Origin: RBG-16-34-14 sp963798865
GTDB lineage: Bacteria > Bacteroidota > Ignavibacteria > Ignavibacteriales > Ignavibacteriaceae
Assembly (NCBI GenBank): GCA_963798865.1
Contig: CAWCVZ010000004.1
Location: 1,364,001-1,428,000 of the forward strand
Direction: 5' to 3'
DNA: 64,000 nucleotides
The notes under the pieces were generated by a model that made no database searches, had not been told where the DNA came from, and saw only the letters and a program-made list of their open reading frames with translations. Made by a program: the position numbers and the translations under genes. Shown here one piece after another: positions 1-8,584 of this stretch (position 1 is the stretch's first letter; each line of letters begins with the position of its first letter).

Positions 1-1
1 A

Positions 2-736
2 GGACAAACCGTTGCAGCAAGCTTATCGACTCCAACATTGTTCCAGATAGCTGAAAATCTTTCCAATATGCAGATACTTGCAGCTGTTGATGAAAGCGAT
101 ATAGGACAAATTGAAATCGGGCAGGATGCTGAATTTACAGTGCAGGCTTACCCCGAAAAAAAATTTTCCGGAAAAGTTACACAGATAAGATTAAACTCAG
201 AAGTCGTGCAAAATGTTGTTAACTATACTGTTGTAGTAAATGCACAAAATAAAGACATTCTGCTACTTCCCGGAATGACCGCTACAATTGATTTTTATGT
301 CGAACAAAAGAATAATGTTCTGATGGTTCCTAACTCAGCTTTAGCTTTTAAACCGACTGATGAAATGTTAGCTCAATTAAAAACTGAAATGCAAAATAAA
401 TATCCGGATAGTCTTAAGAACAAATACAATAATTTTGCTAACCGAAATTTTAACCAGGGACCGGGAATGAATAATCCATCAAAAAACAACAGCTCCGGCA
501 AAAACAAAAATATGGGAAGAGTATGGTATCTGGATGAAAACGGAAAGTTAAAAGTTAATATGGTTGTACTTGGTCTTTCCGATGGCAAGAAAACAGAAAT
601 TGTATCTGGGAAAAATCTCAAAGAAGGTATGAAGGTTATTACCGGTATTGAAAATAATGATACTAATACTACAAACAATTCAAATGTATTAAATCAGAAC
701 CAGGGGCTCCCGCGTGGAATAAGAAGAGGATTTTAA
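2..736 (+). CDS. Efflux RND/ABC periplasmic adaptor subunit (MacA/HlyD family), 5'-truncated by window
   Basis: This is the C-terminal part of a membrane-fusion (adaptor) protein that would link an inner-membrane MacB-type transporter to a TolC channel across the periplasm. The reading frame is open from base 2, so the gene starts outside the window; the TTG at 38 is internal. What is visible is the end of the lipoyl/beta-barrel region (AAVDESDIGQIEIGQDAEF, then a LPGMTATIDF barrel strand typical of MacA) and the membrane-proximal domain ending in GMKVITGIE. An Asn/Gly-rich low-complexity insert lies around residues 130-170 of the visible part, and the C-terminus is Asn-rich. It lies 11 bases before the ATPase and forms an operon with the permease and TolC genes. 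Substrate unknown. Confidence 0.93.
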   Translation, partial: GQTVAASLSTPTLFQIAENLSNMQILAAVDESDIGQIEIGQDAEFTVQAYPEKKFSGKVTQIRLNSEVVQNVVNYTVVVNAQNKDILLLPGMTATIDFYVEQKNNVLMVPNSALAFKPTDEMLAQLKTEMQNKYPDSLKNKYNNFANRNFNQGPGMNNPSKNNSSGKNKNMGRVWYLDENGKLKVNMVVLGLSDGKKTEIVSGKNLKEGMKVITGIENNDTNTTNNSNVLNQNQGLPRGIRRGF

Positions 737-747
737 TAAGAGATAAA

Positions 748-1494
748 ATGAAAACGATTATTAAAACTGTAGAGCTAACAAAAAAATATAAAATAGGTGA
801 AGTAGAAGTGCCTGCACTTAATTCTGTTAATCTTAGTGTTGATGAGGGAGAATTTGTTGCCGTAATGGGTGCTTCAGGGTCAGGTAAATCTACTTTAATG
901 AACCTGATTGGCTGCTTAGATCAGCCAACATCCGGGGAATATTTTCTTGATGAAATAAATACAAGCAGGCTTTCAAAAAACGAATACGCCACAATAAGGA
1001 ATCAAAAAATAGGATTTGTCTTTCAGGGATTTAATCTTTTATCAAGAACTACTGCTTTGGAAAATGTTGAGCTTCCATTAATGTATGATAGAAGTTTAAG
1101 AATATTAAATCCACGCGCAAAAGCTGAAGAAGTTTTAAAGAGAGTCGGCTTAGCAGAAAGAATGGATCATCAGCCGAATCAATTATCCGGCGGACAGCAG
1201 CAAAGGGTTGCAATTGCCAGGGCATTGGTTAATGAACCATCGCTGATTTTAGCAGATGAACCTACAGGTAATCTTGACAGCAAAATGTCTGTTGAAGTTT
1301 TAGGACTTTTCCAGGAATTAAATAATGATGGAATAACTATAGTTTTGGTTACGCATGAAAGAGACTATGCGAAATTCGCTAAGAGAATTGTAGAGCTGAA
1401 AGATGGAAAAATAATAAAAGATGTCCCTATTAAAGACAGATTAGTAGCTGAGGAAGAACTTAAAAAATTAAATGAAGAAGTAACCGAGGTCTGA
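748..1494 (+). CDS. ABC transporter ATP-binding protein (MacB/LolD type)
   Basis: A 248-residue ATPase that would energise the neighbouring MacB-type permease at the inner face of the cytoplasmic membrane. Walker A is GASGSGKST at residues 41-49, the Q-loop is VFQGFN, the signature is LSGGQQQRVAIA near residue 146, and Walker B is LILADEPTGNLDS, followed by the H-loop VTHE. The GNLDS ending of Walker B and the length are typical of the LolD/MacB/FtsE branch. In MacB proper the ATPase and permease are fused; here they are separate genes, as is common in Bacteroidota. It begins 11 bases after the adaptor gene and ends 2 bases before the permease ATG, so the genes are co-transcribed. Possible substrates are peptides, macrolide-like toxins or lipoproteins. 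Confidence 0.95.
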   Translation: MKTIIKTVELTKKYKIGEVEVPALNSVNLSVDEGEFVAVMGASGSGKSTLMNLIGCLDQPTSGEYFLDEINTSRLSKNEYATIRNQKIGFVFQGFNLLSRTTALENVELPLMYDRSLRILNPRAKAEEVLKRVGLAERMDHQPNQLSGGQQQRVAIARALVNEPSLILADEPTGNLDSKMSVEVLGLFQELNNDGITIVLVTHERDYAKFAKRIVELKDGKIIKDVPIKDRLVAEEELKKLNEEVTEV

Positions 1495-1496
1495 TA

Positions 1497-2714
1497 ATGC
1501 AGTTAAAAAATATTTTAAAAGTTGCAGTAAAAAGTATTTTAAAATCAAGGATGAGAAGTTTGTTAACTGCGCTTGGAATAATAATCGGCGTTGCTGCAGT
1601 AGTTGTAATGGTCGCAATTGGTGATGGTGCCCAAATGCAGGTCGAACAGCAAATTGCTTCTCTCGGTTCCAACTTGATTGTAATTTTCCCCGGTACAAGT
1701 ACTACCGGAGGAATAAGAGGCGGGGCAGGCAGTTTTAACAGGTTCACAATGGACGACGTAAATAAAATTAATGAACAGGCTACTCTGATTAAAGCAGTCT
1801 CTCCTATTGTTAGAAGCGGAGGGCAGGTTATTGGCGGTACGGGAAACTGGAGTACATCTATTCAGGGAGTTTCAACAAATTATCTTGGAATACGGGATTG
1901 GCCTTTGTCTTCAGGAGAATTCTTTACGGACAGGGATGTTACTTCCAGAGCTAAGGTTGCTGTTATCGGACAAACTGTTGCAAAACAATTATTTCCTGAT
2001 GAAGATCCTTTAGGACAGCAAATCAGAATAAGAAATGTTCCTTTCAAAGTTATCGGTGTTTTATCAGCAAAAGGTCAAAGTGCAATGGGCAGTGATAATG
2101 ATGATGTTATTTTAGCTCCTTCTACAACTGTTTTGGACAGATTAAGCGGCGGAAGGTATATCTCCTATATTCAAGTAAGTGCTTCTTCCCTTTCGCAAAT
2201 TAACCAGGCACAGGAAGAACTAAGAACAATAATGAGGCAAGCCCATCATTTAAATCCCGGTGAAGATGATGATTTCACTATAAGAAACCAGGCTGATATT
2301 ACTGAGGCAGCAACAGAAACATCAAAGGTGTTAACAATTCTATTGGCTTCCGTTGCAGGTGTGTCTTTAATTGTAGGTGGAATTGGCATTATGAATATTA
2401 TGCTTGTATCCGTCACGGAAAGGACAAGAGAAATCGGGATAAGATTATCTGTCGGTGCAAGAACCTCTGACATCTTAATTCAATTTTTAACTGAGGCTGT
2501 GGTTCTTAGTTTAGCAGGGGGATTGCTTGGCGTATTATTATCATTTGGAGTGGCTTATATTTTAAATAACTATACAGGTCAGGCAGCTTACATTAGACCC
2601 GAAATTATTATGCTTGCTTTCGGATTCGCTGGAGTAATAGGTGTATTCTTTGGATTCTATCCTTCAAGAAAAGCTGCAAACCTAAACCCTATTGATGCGT
2701 TAAGATATGAGTAA
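1497..2714 (+). CDS. ABC transporter permease (MacB family, FtsX-like)
   Basis: A 405-residue inner-membrane permease. It has one N-terminal membrane helix (about residues 22-42, LLTALGIIIGVAAVVVMVAIG region), a large periplasmic MacB_PCD domain (about 45-245), then three C-terminal helices of the FtsX domain starting near residue 280. The conserved stretch TERTREIGIRLSVGAR between the first two C-terminal helices and the ending NPIDALRYE are MacB/FtsX hallmarks. MacB-type proteins are mechanotransmitters that use cytoplasmic ATP hydrolysis to drive periplasmic expulsion through TolC. The adaptor, ATPase, permease, TolC order supports a complete tripartite efflux pump. The gene is intact. Confidence 0.95.
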   Translation: MQLKNILKVAVKSILKSRMRSLLTALGIIIGVAAVVVMVAIGDGAQMQVEQQIASLGSNLIVIFPGTSTTGGIRGGAGSFNRFTMDDVNKINEQATLIKAVSPIVRSGGQVIGGTGNWSTSIQGVSTNYLGIRDWPLSSGEFFTDRDVTSRAKVAVIGQTVAKQLFPDEDPLGQQIRIRNVPFKVIGVLSAKGQSAMGSDNDDVILAPSTTVLDRLSGGRYISYIQVSASSLSQINQAQEELRTIMRQAHHLNPGEDDDFTIRNQADITEAATETSKVLTILLASVAGVSLIVGGIGIMNIMLVSVTERTREIGIRLSVGARTSDILIQFLTEAVVLSLAGGLLGVLLSFGVAYILNNYTGQAAYIRPEIIMLAFGFAGVIGVFFGFYPSRKAANLNPIDALRYE

Positions 2715-2761
2715 AGATATTTTGAGATAAAATTTTTTAATCCTTTTAAAAGAATAAACCG

Positions 2762-4087
2762 ATGAAAAAATATATAGTAATTTCTTTTTTAGTTATTGCA
2801 AACTATTCAAATGTTTTTGCACAACAAACTTTCTCACTGCAGGATGCAATAACCGCAGCATTAAATAAAAACACCTCTTTAATAAAGCAGCAAAACAATC
2901 TGTCAACGCAATCGGCTGCAATTAAAAGTGCGTACGGAAATCTACTTCCAAATCTCAGTGCCGGTGGTTCATGGAATTGGTCGAGAGTTACAGATAAAGG
3001 AGGTGGAACCCAGATTGATTATTTTGGTAGAGAGACTGCTCTGCCATCTTCACAAATTGATACGAGGGGATATTCTTTATCAGCTGGCGGAAATGTAACT
3101 CTGTTTGATGGTCTCTCAAATATCGCAAACATTAATCAGGCAAATAATAATTATAATTCTGCCAGGTTCGATCTTGAAAAACTGAAACAGGATATTATTC
3201 TACAGACGACTAATCTTTACATTACTATTATCACTTATGATTCTCTGTTAAAATACCAGGATGAAAATTTCAAATACAATCAGGAATTACTGAAAAAGAT
3301 TATGGAGATGCAGCAGTTAAAAATGATTACTAAAGCAGATGTGTATTCACAGGAAGCTCAGACTGCCAATTCTGAGGTTGAATATTTGCAGGCAAAAAAT
3401 AATTTCGAAAAAGCGAAAATTTCTTTGTTGAATTATCTTTCCCTGGATATAAATTCTGATTACGTTTATGTACTTCCTGAGGAAAACGAGGATTCACTTT
3501 TAACCAATCAAGACTTTAATCAATTATACCAAATTGCTTTAGAAAACAGGAGTGATTATTTAAGTCAAAAGTTGCGGGTTGAAAGTTCCGAAAACCAATT
3601 GACGATTGCACGTTCAGGTCTATTTCCAAGTTTAAGCGGGAACTACCGATTTTCAACAAGTGCTACGAATCCCGGCAATCTTTTTGACAGAAAAACATAC
3701 AGTGTTGGTCTATCATTAAACATCCCGATCTTTTCAAACTGGAATACAGAATATTCTATTGAATCAGCAAATGTATCAATAAAAAATTCCAATGAGGATC
3801 TCCTTGCTCTTGAAAGACAAATAGCCGCTGATGTAAAGAATGCTCAATTAGATCTTCAAACTTCAAAACTTCAGCTTGATGCTTCTAAAAAAGCTTTGCT
3901 ATCTGCAAGTGAAAGCTGGGATATTAAAAAGGAAAGTTATTCTGTTGGTGGAGCAACATATATTGATTTACAGCAAACATATAATAATTATCTGCAATCT
4001 TTATATAACAGTGTCCAGGCACAATATAATTATTATACCAAACAATACACTCTGTTAAATGCTATAGGTAAGTTAAACTCTAAATAA
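2762..4087 (+). CDS. TolC family outer-membrane efflux protein
   Basis: A 441-residue outer-membrane channel component. The signal peptide ends near residue 20 (YSNVFA before QQ). The mature protein has two homologous long alpha-helical halves rich in Gln/Asn/Ala with the usual TolC spacing (ITAALNKNTSLIKQQNNL at the start of the first half; YSVGGATYIDLQQTYNNY near the end). It lies 47 bases after the permease gene and completes the tripartite pump with the three genes before it. In families of this kind the protein trimerises to span the outer membrane and periplasm. The start is ATG with an A/G-rich upstream stretch; no separate promoter is obvious, so it is probably read from the operon. 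Confidence 0.94.
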   Translation: MKKYIVISFLVIANYSNVFAQQTFSLQDAITAALNKNTSLIKQQNNLSTQSAAIKSAYGNLLPNLSAGGSWNWSRVTDKGGGTQIDYFGRETALPSSQIDTRGYSLSAGGNVTLFDGLSNIANINQANNNYNSARFDLEKLKQDIILQTTNLYITIITYDSLLKYQDENFKYNQELLKKIMEMQQLKMITKADVYSQEAQTANSEVEYLQAKNNFEKAKISLLNYLSLDINSDYVYVLPEENEDSLLTNQDFNQLYQIALENRSDYLSQKLRVESSENQLTIARSGLFPSLSGNYRFSTSATNPGNLFDRKTYSVGLSLNIPIFSNWNTEYSIESANVSIKNSNEDLLALERQIAADVKNAQLDLQTSKLQLDASKKALLSASESWDIKKESYSVGGATYIDLQQTYNNYLQSLYNSVQAQYNYYTKQYTLLNAIGKLNSK

Positions 4088-4300
4088 ATAAAAATGTTTT
4101 AACTGTGATTGCTTTGGATTTACTCTTGTGATCGGAGATAAATCTAGCTTGTAGTTAAAAAACCTACAATATTCTTTACCCCCCTAATTTACTATTAATA
4201 AAAATCTTTCCAATTAATTGAATAAATTCTAAGTGTTATTTATTTTATTTAAACTCTTTTCTTTTAAAGGTAGCTTCTGCGTAATAAAAAGGCCGGTTCA

Positions 4301-4996
4301 ATGAAAAAAATTAAGCTAATAGTAATTGAAGATAACCGACTTCTTCGCGAAGGTATTACAGCCATGATTAAAGAACAACCTGATCTGAAATTAGCGGCGG
4401 CAATTGGAACAAATGAAAATATTCTTCAGAAGATAGATACGTTAAAGCCTCAAATAGCTTTGCTTGATTTAGGGTTACGCAGTCAAAACAGTCTGCAGGT
4501 GGTTAAATCTGTAAAGAAAAAATTTCCAAAAACAAAAATAATCATAATGGATCTAGTTCCAGTGCAGGAAGAAATCCTTGAGTTTGTACAGGAAGGTGTA
4601 TGGGGATTTATACTTAAAGATGCAACTGTTAATGATTTTCTAAGAACAATTAGAACTGTGGCTGAAGGAAATAAAGTCTTGCCTACTAATCTCACCGATT
4701 CACTTTTTTCCCAGATCGTAGATCATGCAGTAAGAGGACCGAAAAGTTCAATTCTTATTAAATCTGTGCGAATGACAAAACGTGAAAAGCAGGTTATTGA
4801 ATTAATTGCTGACGGTTTAACTAATAAGGAAATTGCACAGAAACTGAATCTTTCAACCTATACAATAAAAAGTCACGTACATAACATTCTTGAAAAGCTT
4901 GCATTACACACCCGCGTACAAATTGCAAAATACGCCCACACTTCTGAAGACTTTGATGAGATAGCCAATCGAATTTCTTTAATTGATGATGAGTAG
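4301..4996 (+). CDS. NarL/FixJ-type response regulator, LuxR HTH (paralogue 1 of 3)
   Basis: A 231-residue regulator with an N-terminal receiver domain (residues 4-122) and a C-terminal LuxR/NarL helix-turn-helix (about 158-215). The acidic pocket E10/D11, phospho-acceptor D56 (LLDLGL) and K106 (ILKDA) are present. The usual switch Ser/Thr after the fourth strand is absent: the segment reads IIIMDLVP. The same substitution appears in the paralogues at 56467 and 58209. The HTH (EIAQKLNLSTYTIKSHVHN) is nearly identical in the three, so they probably share DNA targets. No histidine kinase is adjacent, so this is an orphan regulator. It is a candidate activator of the repeated promoter module described below; that link is inference only. 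Confidence 0.94.
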   Translation: MKKIKLIVIEDNRLLREGITAMIKEQPDLKLAAAIGTNENILQKIDTLKPQIALLDLGLRSQNSLQVVKSVKKKFPKTKIIIMDLVPVQEEILEFVQEGVWGFILKDATVNDFLRTIRTVAEGNKVLPTNLTDSLFSQIVDHAVRGPKSSILIKSVRMTKREKQVIELIADGLTNKEIAQKLNLSTYTIKSHVHNILEKLALHTRVQIAKYAHTSEDFDEIANRISLIDDE

Positions 4997-5010
4997 CTCT
5001 TCATCATAAA

Positions 5011-5072
5011 GATGTAATCCCTTTTTCATCCTGAAGGACGATTGCTTTTTAATCTCTAACAGCAGATAATAC
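5011..5072 (+). promoter_or_regulatory. Repeated promoter module, copy A (upstream of radical SAM gene)
   Basis: The 21-bp upstream box (GATGTAATCCC then TTTTTCATCC) is at 5011-5031, 8 bp follow, GATTG is at 5040-5044, and after 20 bp the -7 position reads GATAATAC (weak). The radical SAM gene starts 57 bp further on. Seen directly; promoter function is inferred from the 16 aligned copies. Confidence 0.65.
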
Positions 5073-5128
5073 ACTTAGATTAAAATCTAAAAACTCAGAA
5101 ATATGTTTTTAGTTTTTGAAAGTAAAAA

Positions 5129-6610
5129 ATGAACATTTTATTGCTTTACCCTAAGTATCCGGATACGTTCTGGAGTTTTAAACACGCTTTAAAATTTGTT
5201 TCAAAGAAAGCAAGTTTTCCGCCATTGGGTCTTTTAACAATTGCAGAAATTTTGCCCAAAGAATGGAATAAAAAATTAATTGATTTGAATGTAAATCAGT
5301 TGATGGACGATGAAATTCTTTGGGCCGATTATATTTTCATCAGTGCAATGTCAGTTCAAAGTGAGTCTGCGGATGAAGTAATAAAAAGATGTAAAAAGTT
5401 AAACAAAGCAATTGTAGCCGGCGGACCTTTGTTTACAAGCAGTCCGGAATATTATGCAAGTGTTGATCATCTTGTACTTAATGAAGCTGAAATCACTCTG
5501 CCTATGTTTTTAACTGATCTTGAAAATGGAGTCCCCAAACATAAATATACCACAGAAGATTGGGCAGATATTACAACTACACCTTTACCCCTTTGGGATA
5601 TAATTACTATAAAAAATTACACTTCAATGAATCTTCAGTACTCGCGTGGATGTCCTTATGATTGTGAGTTTTGTGATATTACAGTTCTTTATGGAAGAAA
5701 GCCGCGTACAAAAACTAAAGATCAGGTCTTGGCAGAATTGGATGCATTATATTTTAGCGGCTGGCGTGGTCCGGTTTTTTTTGTTGATGATAATTTTATC
5801 GGCAATAAAGGAAAACTGAAAAAGGAAATTCTTCCTGCGATATGTGATTGGATGGAGAAAAGGAAAAATCCTTTTTACCTGAATACGGAAGCATCAATAA
5901 ATCTTGCCGATGATGAACAACTGATGCATTTGATGGTGAAAGCAGGATTTGAAGCAGTGTTCATAGGAATCGAATCTCCGAATGAAGAAAGTCTGGTTGA
6001 GTGCAATAAAACTCAGAACAGAAACCGTGATTTGATCTCAAGCATAAAGAAAATTCAGCGGGCTGGTTTGGAAGTACAGGGGGGATTTATTGTAGGGTTT
6101 GATAATGACCCGCCTTCGATTTTTGAAAAGCTCACTAACTTTATACAGGAAAGCGGAATTGTTACGGCAATGGTTGGTTTATTAAACGCTCCGAAAGGTA
6201 CAAAGCTACAAAAAAGATTGGAAGAAGAAGGAAGAATATTGAAAGATTTTACGGGTAGTAACACTGACTTTTCTATTAATTTTATTACTAAGATGGATTC
6301 CCAAACTCTTCTGAGCGGTTATAAAAGAATCCTTGATAAAATTTATTCTCCTAAATATTATTATGAACGTGTAACACGTTTTTTAAAAGATTTTGAACCG
6401 AAGAAAAAGAAAGTTTTTCAATTTAATCCGAACTACATCCTCGCGCTGTTTAAATCTATGTTTAAATTAGGAGTAGTTGGTGAAGAAAGAATTTACTACT
6501 GGAAATTATTTTTCTGGTCGCTGTTCCGCAAACCGCAGATGTTTTCTATGGCAATATTATTTACAATTTATGGTTTTCATTTCAGGAAAATATCTAACAG
6601 CACTTTTTAA
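5129..6610 (+). CDS. B12-binding-type radical SAM protein with DUF4070-like C-terminus
   Basis: A 493-residue protein. Residues 1-160 form a cobalamin-binding-like Rossmann domain (MNILLLYPKYPDTFW; FISAMSVQSES). The radical SAM core follows, with the [4Fe-4S]-binding C175-x3-C179-x2-C182 (RGCPYDCEFC), and the C-terminal part resembles DUF4070. Members of this group include hopanoid- and lipid-modifying methylases and other B12-dependent radical enzymes; the substrate cannot be read from sequence. The start ATG lies 57 bp after promoter module copy A. The gene stands alone. A decayed fragment of a close paralogue lies at 39151-39270, also just behind a copy of the same promoter module. Confidence 0.9.
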   Translation: MNILLLYPKYPDTFWSFKHALKFVSKKASFPPLGLLTIAEILPKEWNKKLIDLNVNQLMDDEILWADYIFISAMSVQSESADEVIKRCKKLNKAIVAGGPLFTSSPEYYASVDHLVLNEAEITLPMFLTDLENGVPKHKYTTEDWADITTTPLPLWDIITIKNYTSMNLQYSRGCPYDCEFCDITVLYGRKPRTKTKDQVLAELDALYFSGWRGPVFFVDDNFIGNKGKLKKEILPAICDWMEKRKNPFYLNTEASINLADDEQLMHLMVKAGFEAVFIGIESPNEESLVECNKTQNRNRDLISSIKKIQRAGLEVQGGFIVGFDNDPPSIFEKLTNFIQESGIVTAMVGLLNAPKGTKLQKRLEEEGRILKDFTGSNTDFSINFITKMDSQTLLSGYKRILDKIYSPKYYYERVTRFLKDFEPKKKKVFQFNPNYILALFKSMFKLGVVGEERIYYWKLFFWSLFRKPQMFSMAILFTIYGFHFRKISNSTF

Positions 6611-6637
6611 AGTATTCTGAATTTAAATCCCGCTAAG

Positions 6638-6699
6638 GGTGTAGCCCACTTTTCATCCTTTCGCAGGATTTATCCAGGTAACATATCTTTGTACTTTCC
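6638..6699 (+). promoter_or_regulatory. Repeated promoter module, copy B (upstream of 44-aa protein)
   Basis: The upstream box (GGTGTAGCCCA then CTTTTCATCC) is at 6638-6658, then 8 bp, GATTT at 6667-6671, 20 bp and TACTTTCC at 6692-6699. The small gene starts at 6766. Confidence 0.7.
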
Positions 6700-6765
6700 G
6701 GTGGTATCTCGCAATAAAATAGAAAAAGATAAGTTAAAGCTTCCTAATCAAGAGGAGAAAGAATC

Positions 6766-6900
6766 ATGAGTAAAGGTCAGAATACAAAAAAGGGGTCGAA
6801 GAAGGAACCGCAGAAAACAATGAAAGAAAAAAAAGCTGCTAAAAGAGAAAAGAAAAACGAAAAGGAAAACAAAGGGTTACTGGATCAAAAATTTAATTAG
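6766..6900 (+). CDS. Small highly basic hypothetical protein (44 aa)
   Basis: A 44-residue protein beginning MSKGQNTKKGSKKEPQ and ending GLLDQKFN. About half of the residues are Lys or Glu, with no membrane segment. It has a strong ribosome-binding site (AGAGGAGAAA) eight bases before the ATG and a copy of the repeated promoter module 66 bp upstream, which argues that this short frame is a real gene. Small Lys-rich proteins of this type occur in stress regulons of Bacteroidota and could bind nucleic acid or ribosomes, but the family is not recognised here and no function is claimed. Confidence 0.7.
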   Translation: MSKGQNTKKGSKKEPQKTMKEKKAAKREKKNEKENKGLLDQKFN

Positions 6901-6981
6901 TAATCAGTTCAAGTTTTATTTATTAAGCAATGCAGGATTTTGTGATTAATAATTCATCAATAAGCAGAATTACCTTTATAG

Positions 6982-7181
6982 GTAATTATCTCCCAACCAA
7001 TCTTTAGTTACGAAGAACCCTTCGAGCAACGTGGTGATGTCGGGAATGTTGTTTTTCCATGCGGATATACTGTCGTACCGGATGAAGTTACCTCAATATT
7101 TATTATGGCACGGCAGATACGTGCATTACTACCAGTAGTATTAAGGAAATGCAAAAGTGGCTTGATCAACATAATTCATAA
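6982..7181 (+). pseudogene. Fossil 3' end of a GH130 glycoside phosphorylase
   Basis: No intact gene is present. The frame at 6982 reads ...YEEPFEQRGDVGNVVFPCG, the C-terminal signature of GH130 mannoside phosphorylases. After a one-base shift near 7085-7100 it continues as YYGTADTCITTSS and ends at TAA 7179-7181. The upstream three quarters of the gene are missing. It differs from the intact GH130 at 31808 (VVFPTG there), so it is not a recent copy of it. The overlapping open frame from ATG 7105 into the next gene is an artefact of this fossil. Confidence 0.72.
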
Positions 7182-7194
7182 AAGAAAGGATTAT

Positions 7195-8223
7195 ATGAAA
7201 GCATTAGTTTATCATGGACCCGGCAAACGTTCGTGGGAAGAAAAGCCAAAACCCATTATTAAAGATTCAACAGATGCAATTATCAAAATAACAAAAACCA
7301 CTATATGTGGAACAGATATTCATATAATGAAAGGTGATGTTCCTGAAGTGGTTGAAGGCCTGATACTCGGGCACGAAGGAGTTGGAGTTATTGAAGAAGC
7401 CGGAAAAAGCATCTCAAATTTTAAAGTCGGGGATAAAGTTTTGATCTCATGTATAACATCCTGCGGGATTTGTGATGCATGTAGAAAAGGAATGTACTCA
7501 CATTGCGAAACCGGCGGTTGGATTCTCGGACATTTAATTAATGGAACGCAGGCGGAATATGTTAGAATTCCACATGCAGATACCAGTCTTTATCATATAC
7601 CTGATGGAGTTGATGATGAAGTGATTGTAATGCTCAGCGATATTTTACCCACAGGATTTGAATGCGGAGTTATTAATGGTCAAATAAAACCGGGAGATAC
7701 GGTAGCAATTGTTGGTGCAGGACCCATCGGGCTAGCAGCTCTTCTCACAGCACAGTTCTACTCTCCCGCAGAAATTATTATGGTTGATTTGGATGAGAAC
7801 AGGCTAAATGTTGCTAAAACTTTCGGGGCAACAAAACTTGTTTCTAAAAATGCGGTTGAGGAAATAATGAAATTCACTGATGGTAAAGGTGTTGATGTTG
7901 CAATCGAAGCCGTAGGTGTATCTGCTACGTTTGATATATGCCAATCAATTATTGCAGCGGGCGGACATTTAGCAAACGTTGGTGTACACGGTAAAAGTGT
8001 TGAGTTACATTTAGAGAAGTTATGGTCACAAAATATCACTATTACAACCCGCCTTGTTGATACTGTAACAACTCCAATGCTTTTGAAGACAACCCTGTCA
8101 GGGAAACTAAAACCAAAGCAATTAATCACACATCATTTTGATTTGAATGATATCATGAAAGCGTATGATACATTTGGAAATGCCGCAGAAGAAAAAGCTC
8201 TTAAGGTCATTCTTACTAATTAG
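7195..8223 (+). CDS. Zinc-dependent alcohol dehydrogenase (MDR family)
   Basis: A 342-residue cytosolic medium-chain dehydrogenase that would oxidise or reduce an alcohol/aldehyde pair with NAD(P). The catalytic zinc ligands C38 and H60-E61 (LGHEGVG) are present, the structural zinc ligands are C90, C93, C96 and C104, and the nucleotide-binding glycine motif GAGPIG is at 174-179, followed by MVDLDENR, whose Asp favours NAD. The start is placed at ATG 7195 because the protein then begins MKALVYHGPG as the family does, and AAAGAAAGGA precedes it; the longer frame from 7105 runs through a GH130 fossil. It resembles class III or isopropanol-type dehydrogenases; the substrate is unknown. It stands alone, with the membrane protein gene 55 bases downstream. 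Confidence 0.92.
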   Translation: MKALVYHGPGKRSWEEKPKPIIKDSTDAIIKITKTTICGTDIHIMKGDVPEVVEGLILGHEGVGVIEEAGKSISNFKVGDKVLISCITSCGICDACRKGMYSHCETGGWILGHLINGTQAEYVRIPHADTSLYHIPDGVDDEVIVMLSDILPTGFECGVINGQIKPGDTVAIVGAGPIGLAALLTAQFYSPAEIIMVDLDENRLNVAKTFGATKLVSKNAVEEIMKFTDGKGVDVAIEAVGVSATFDICQSIIAAGGHLANVGVHGKSVELHLEKLWSQNITITTRLVDTVTTPMLLKTTLSGKLKPKQLITHHFDLNDIMKAYDTFGNAAEEKALKVILTN

Positions 8224-8278
8224 AAATAAAAAATGATGAGCAAGATTTTGATTTTCAAAGCAATAAAGGATAAAAGCT

Positions 8279-8494
8279 ATGAACAAAAAAACAATAGGTA
8301 TTATCGTAATCATAATAGGTTTATTAATGACTCTTTATACCGGATTTAATTATGTAACAAGAGAAAAAATGATGGACGTTGGCGATGTTCATTTATCAAT
8401 GGATGAAAATCATACTGCAAACTGGTCACCATTTATTGGCATAGGTGTAATGGTAATCGGCGGGGTTGTTTTTTTAGCCGGTAAAAAGAAATAG
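8279..8494 (+). CDS. Small membrane protein (71 aa, DUF3185-like)
   Basis: A 71-residue protein with two membrane helices: about residues 5-25 (IGIIVIIIGLLMTLYTGF) and 49-67 (PFIGIGVMVIGGVVFLAG), ending KKK. The loop contains DVHLSMDENHTANWSP and would sit outside the cytoplasm if both ends are inside. ATG is preceded by AAAGGATAAAAG, a usable ribosome-binding site. Such short two-helix proteins (DUF3185-like) are widespread in Bacteroidota and of unknown function. It lies between the dehydrogenase and the marC-like gene, all on the same strand. Confidence 0.8.
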   Translation: MNKKTIGIIVIIIGLLMTLYTGFNYVTREKMMDVGDVHLSMDENHTANWSPFIGIGVMVIGGVVFLAGKKK

Positions 8495-8584
8495 TTCAGA
8501 CTTTGTCCGACCTGAAAACTGTAAAATACAAAAATATTTAATATCCCCGAAAACTGATCACTGGTTAATACCTAAGGAAAAATT

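Noticed and set aside
4088..4300. A further module copy upstream of the response regulator at 4301
   Set aside because: The stretch TTCTTTACCCCCC resembles part of the box, but neither the GATTG nor the -7 box falls at the right spacing.
7105..7194. Longer N-terminus of the alcohol dehydrogenase from ATG 7105
   Set aside because: The extra 30 residues come from reading a GH130 fossil in another frame; the family starts at MKALVYHG, ATG 7195.
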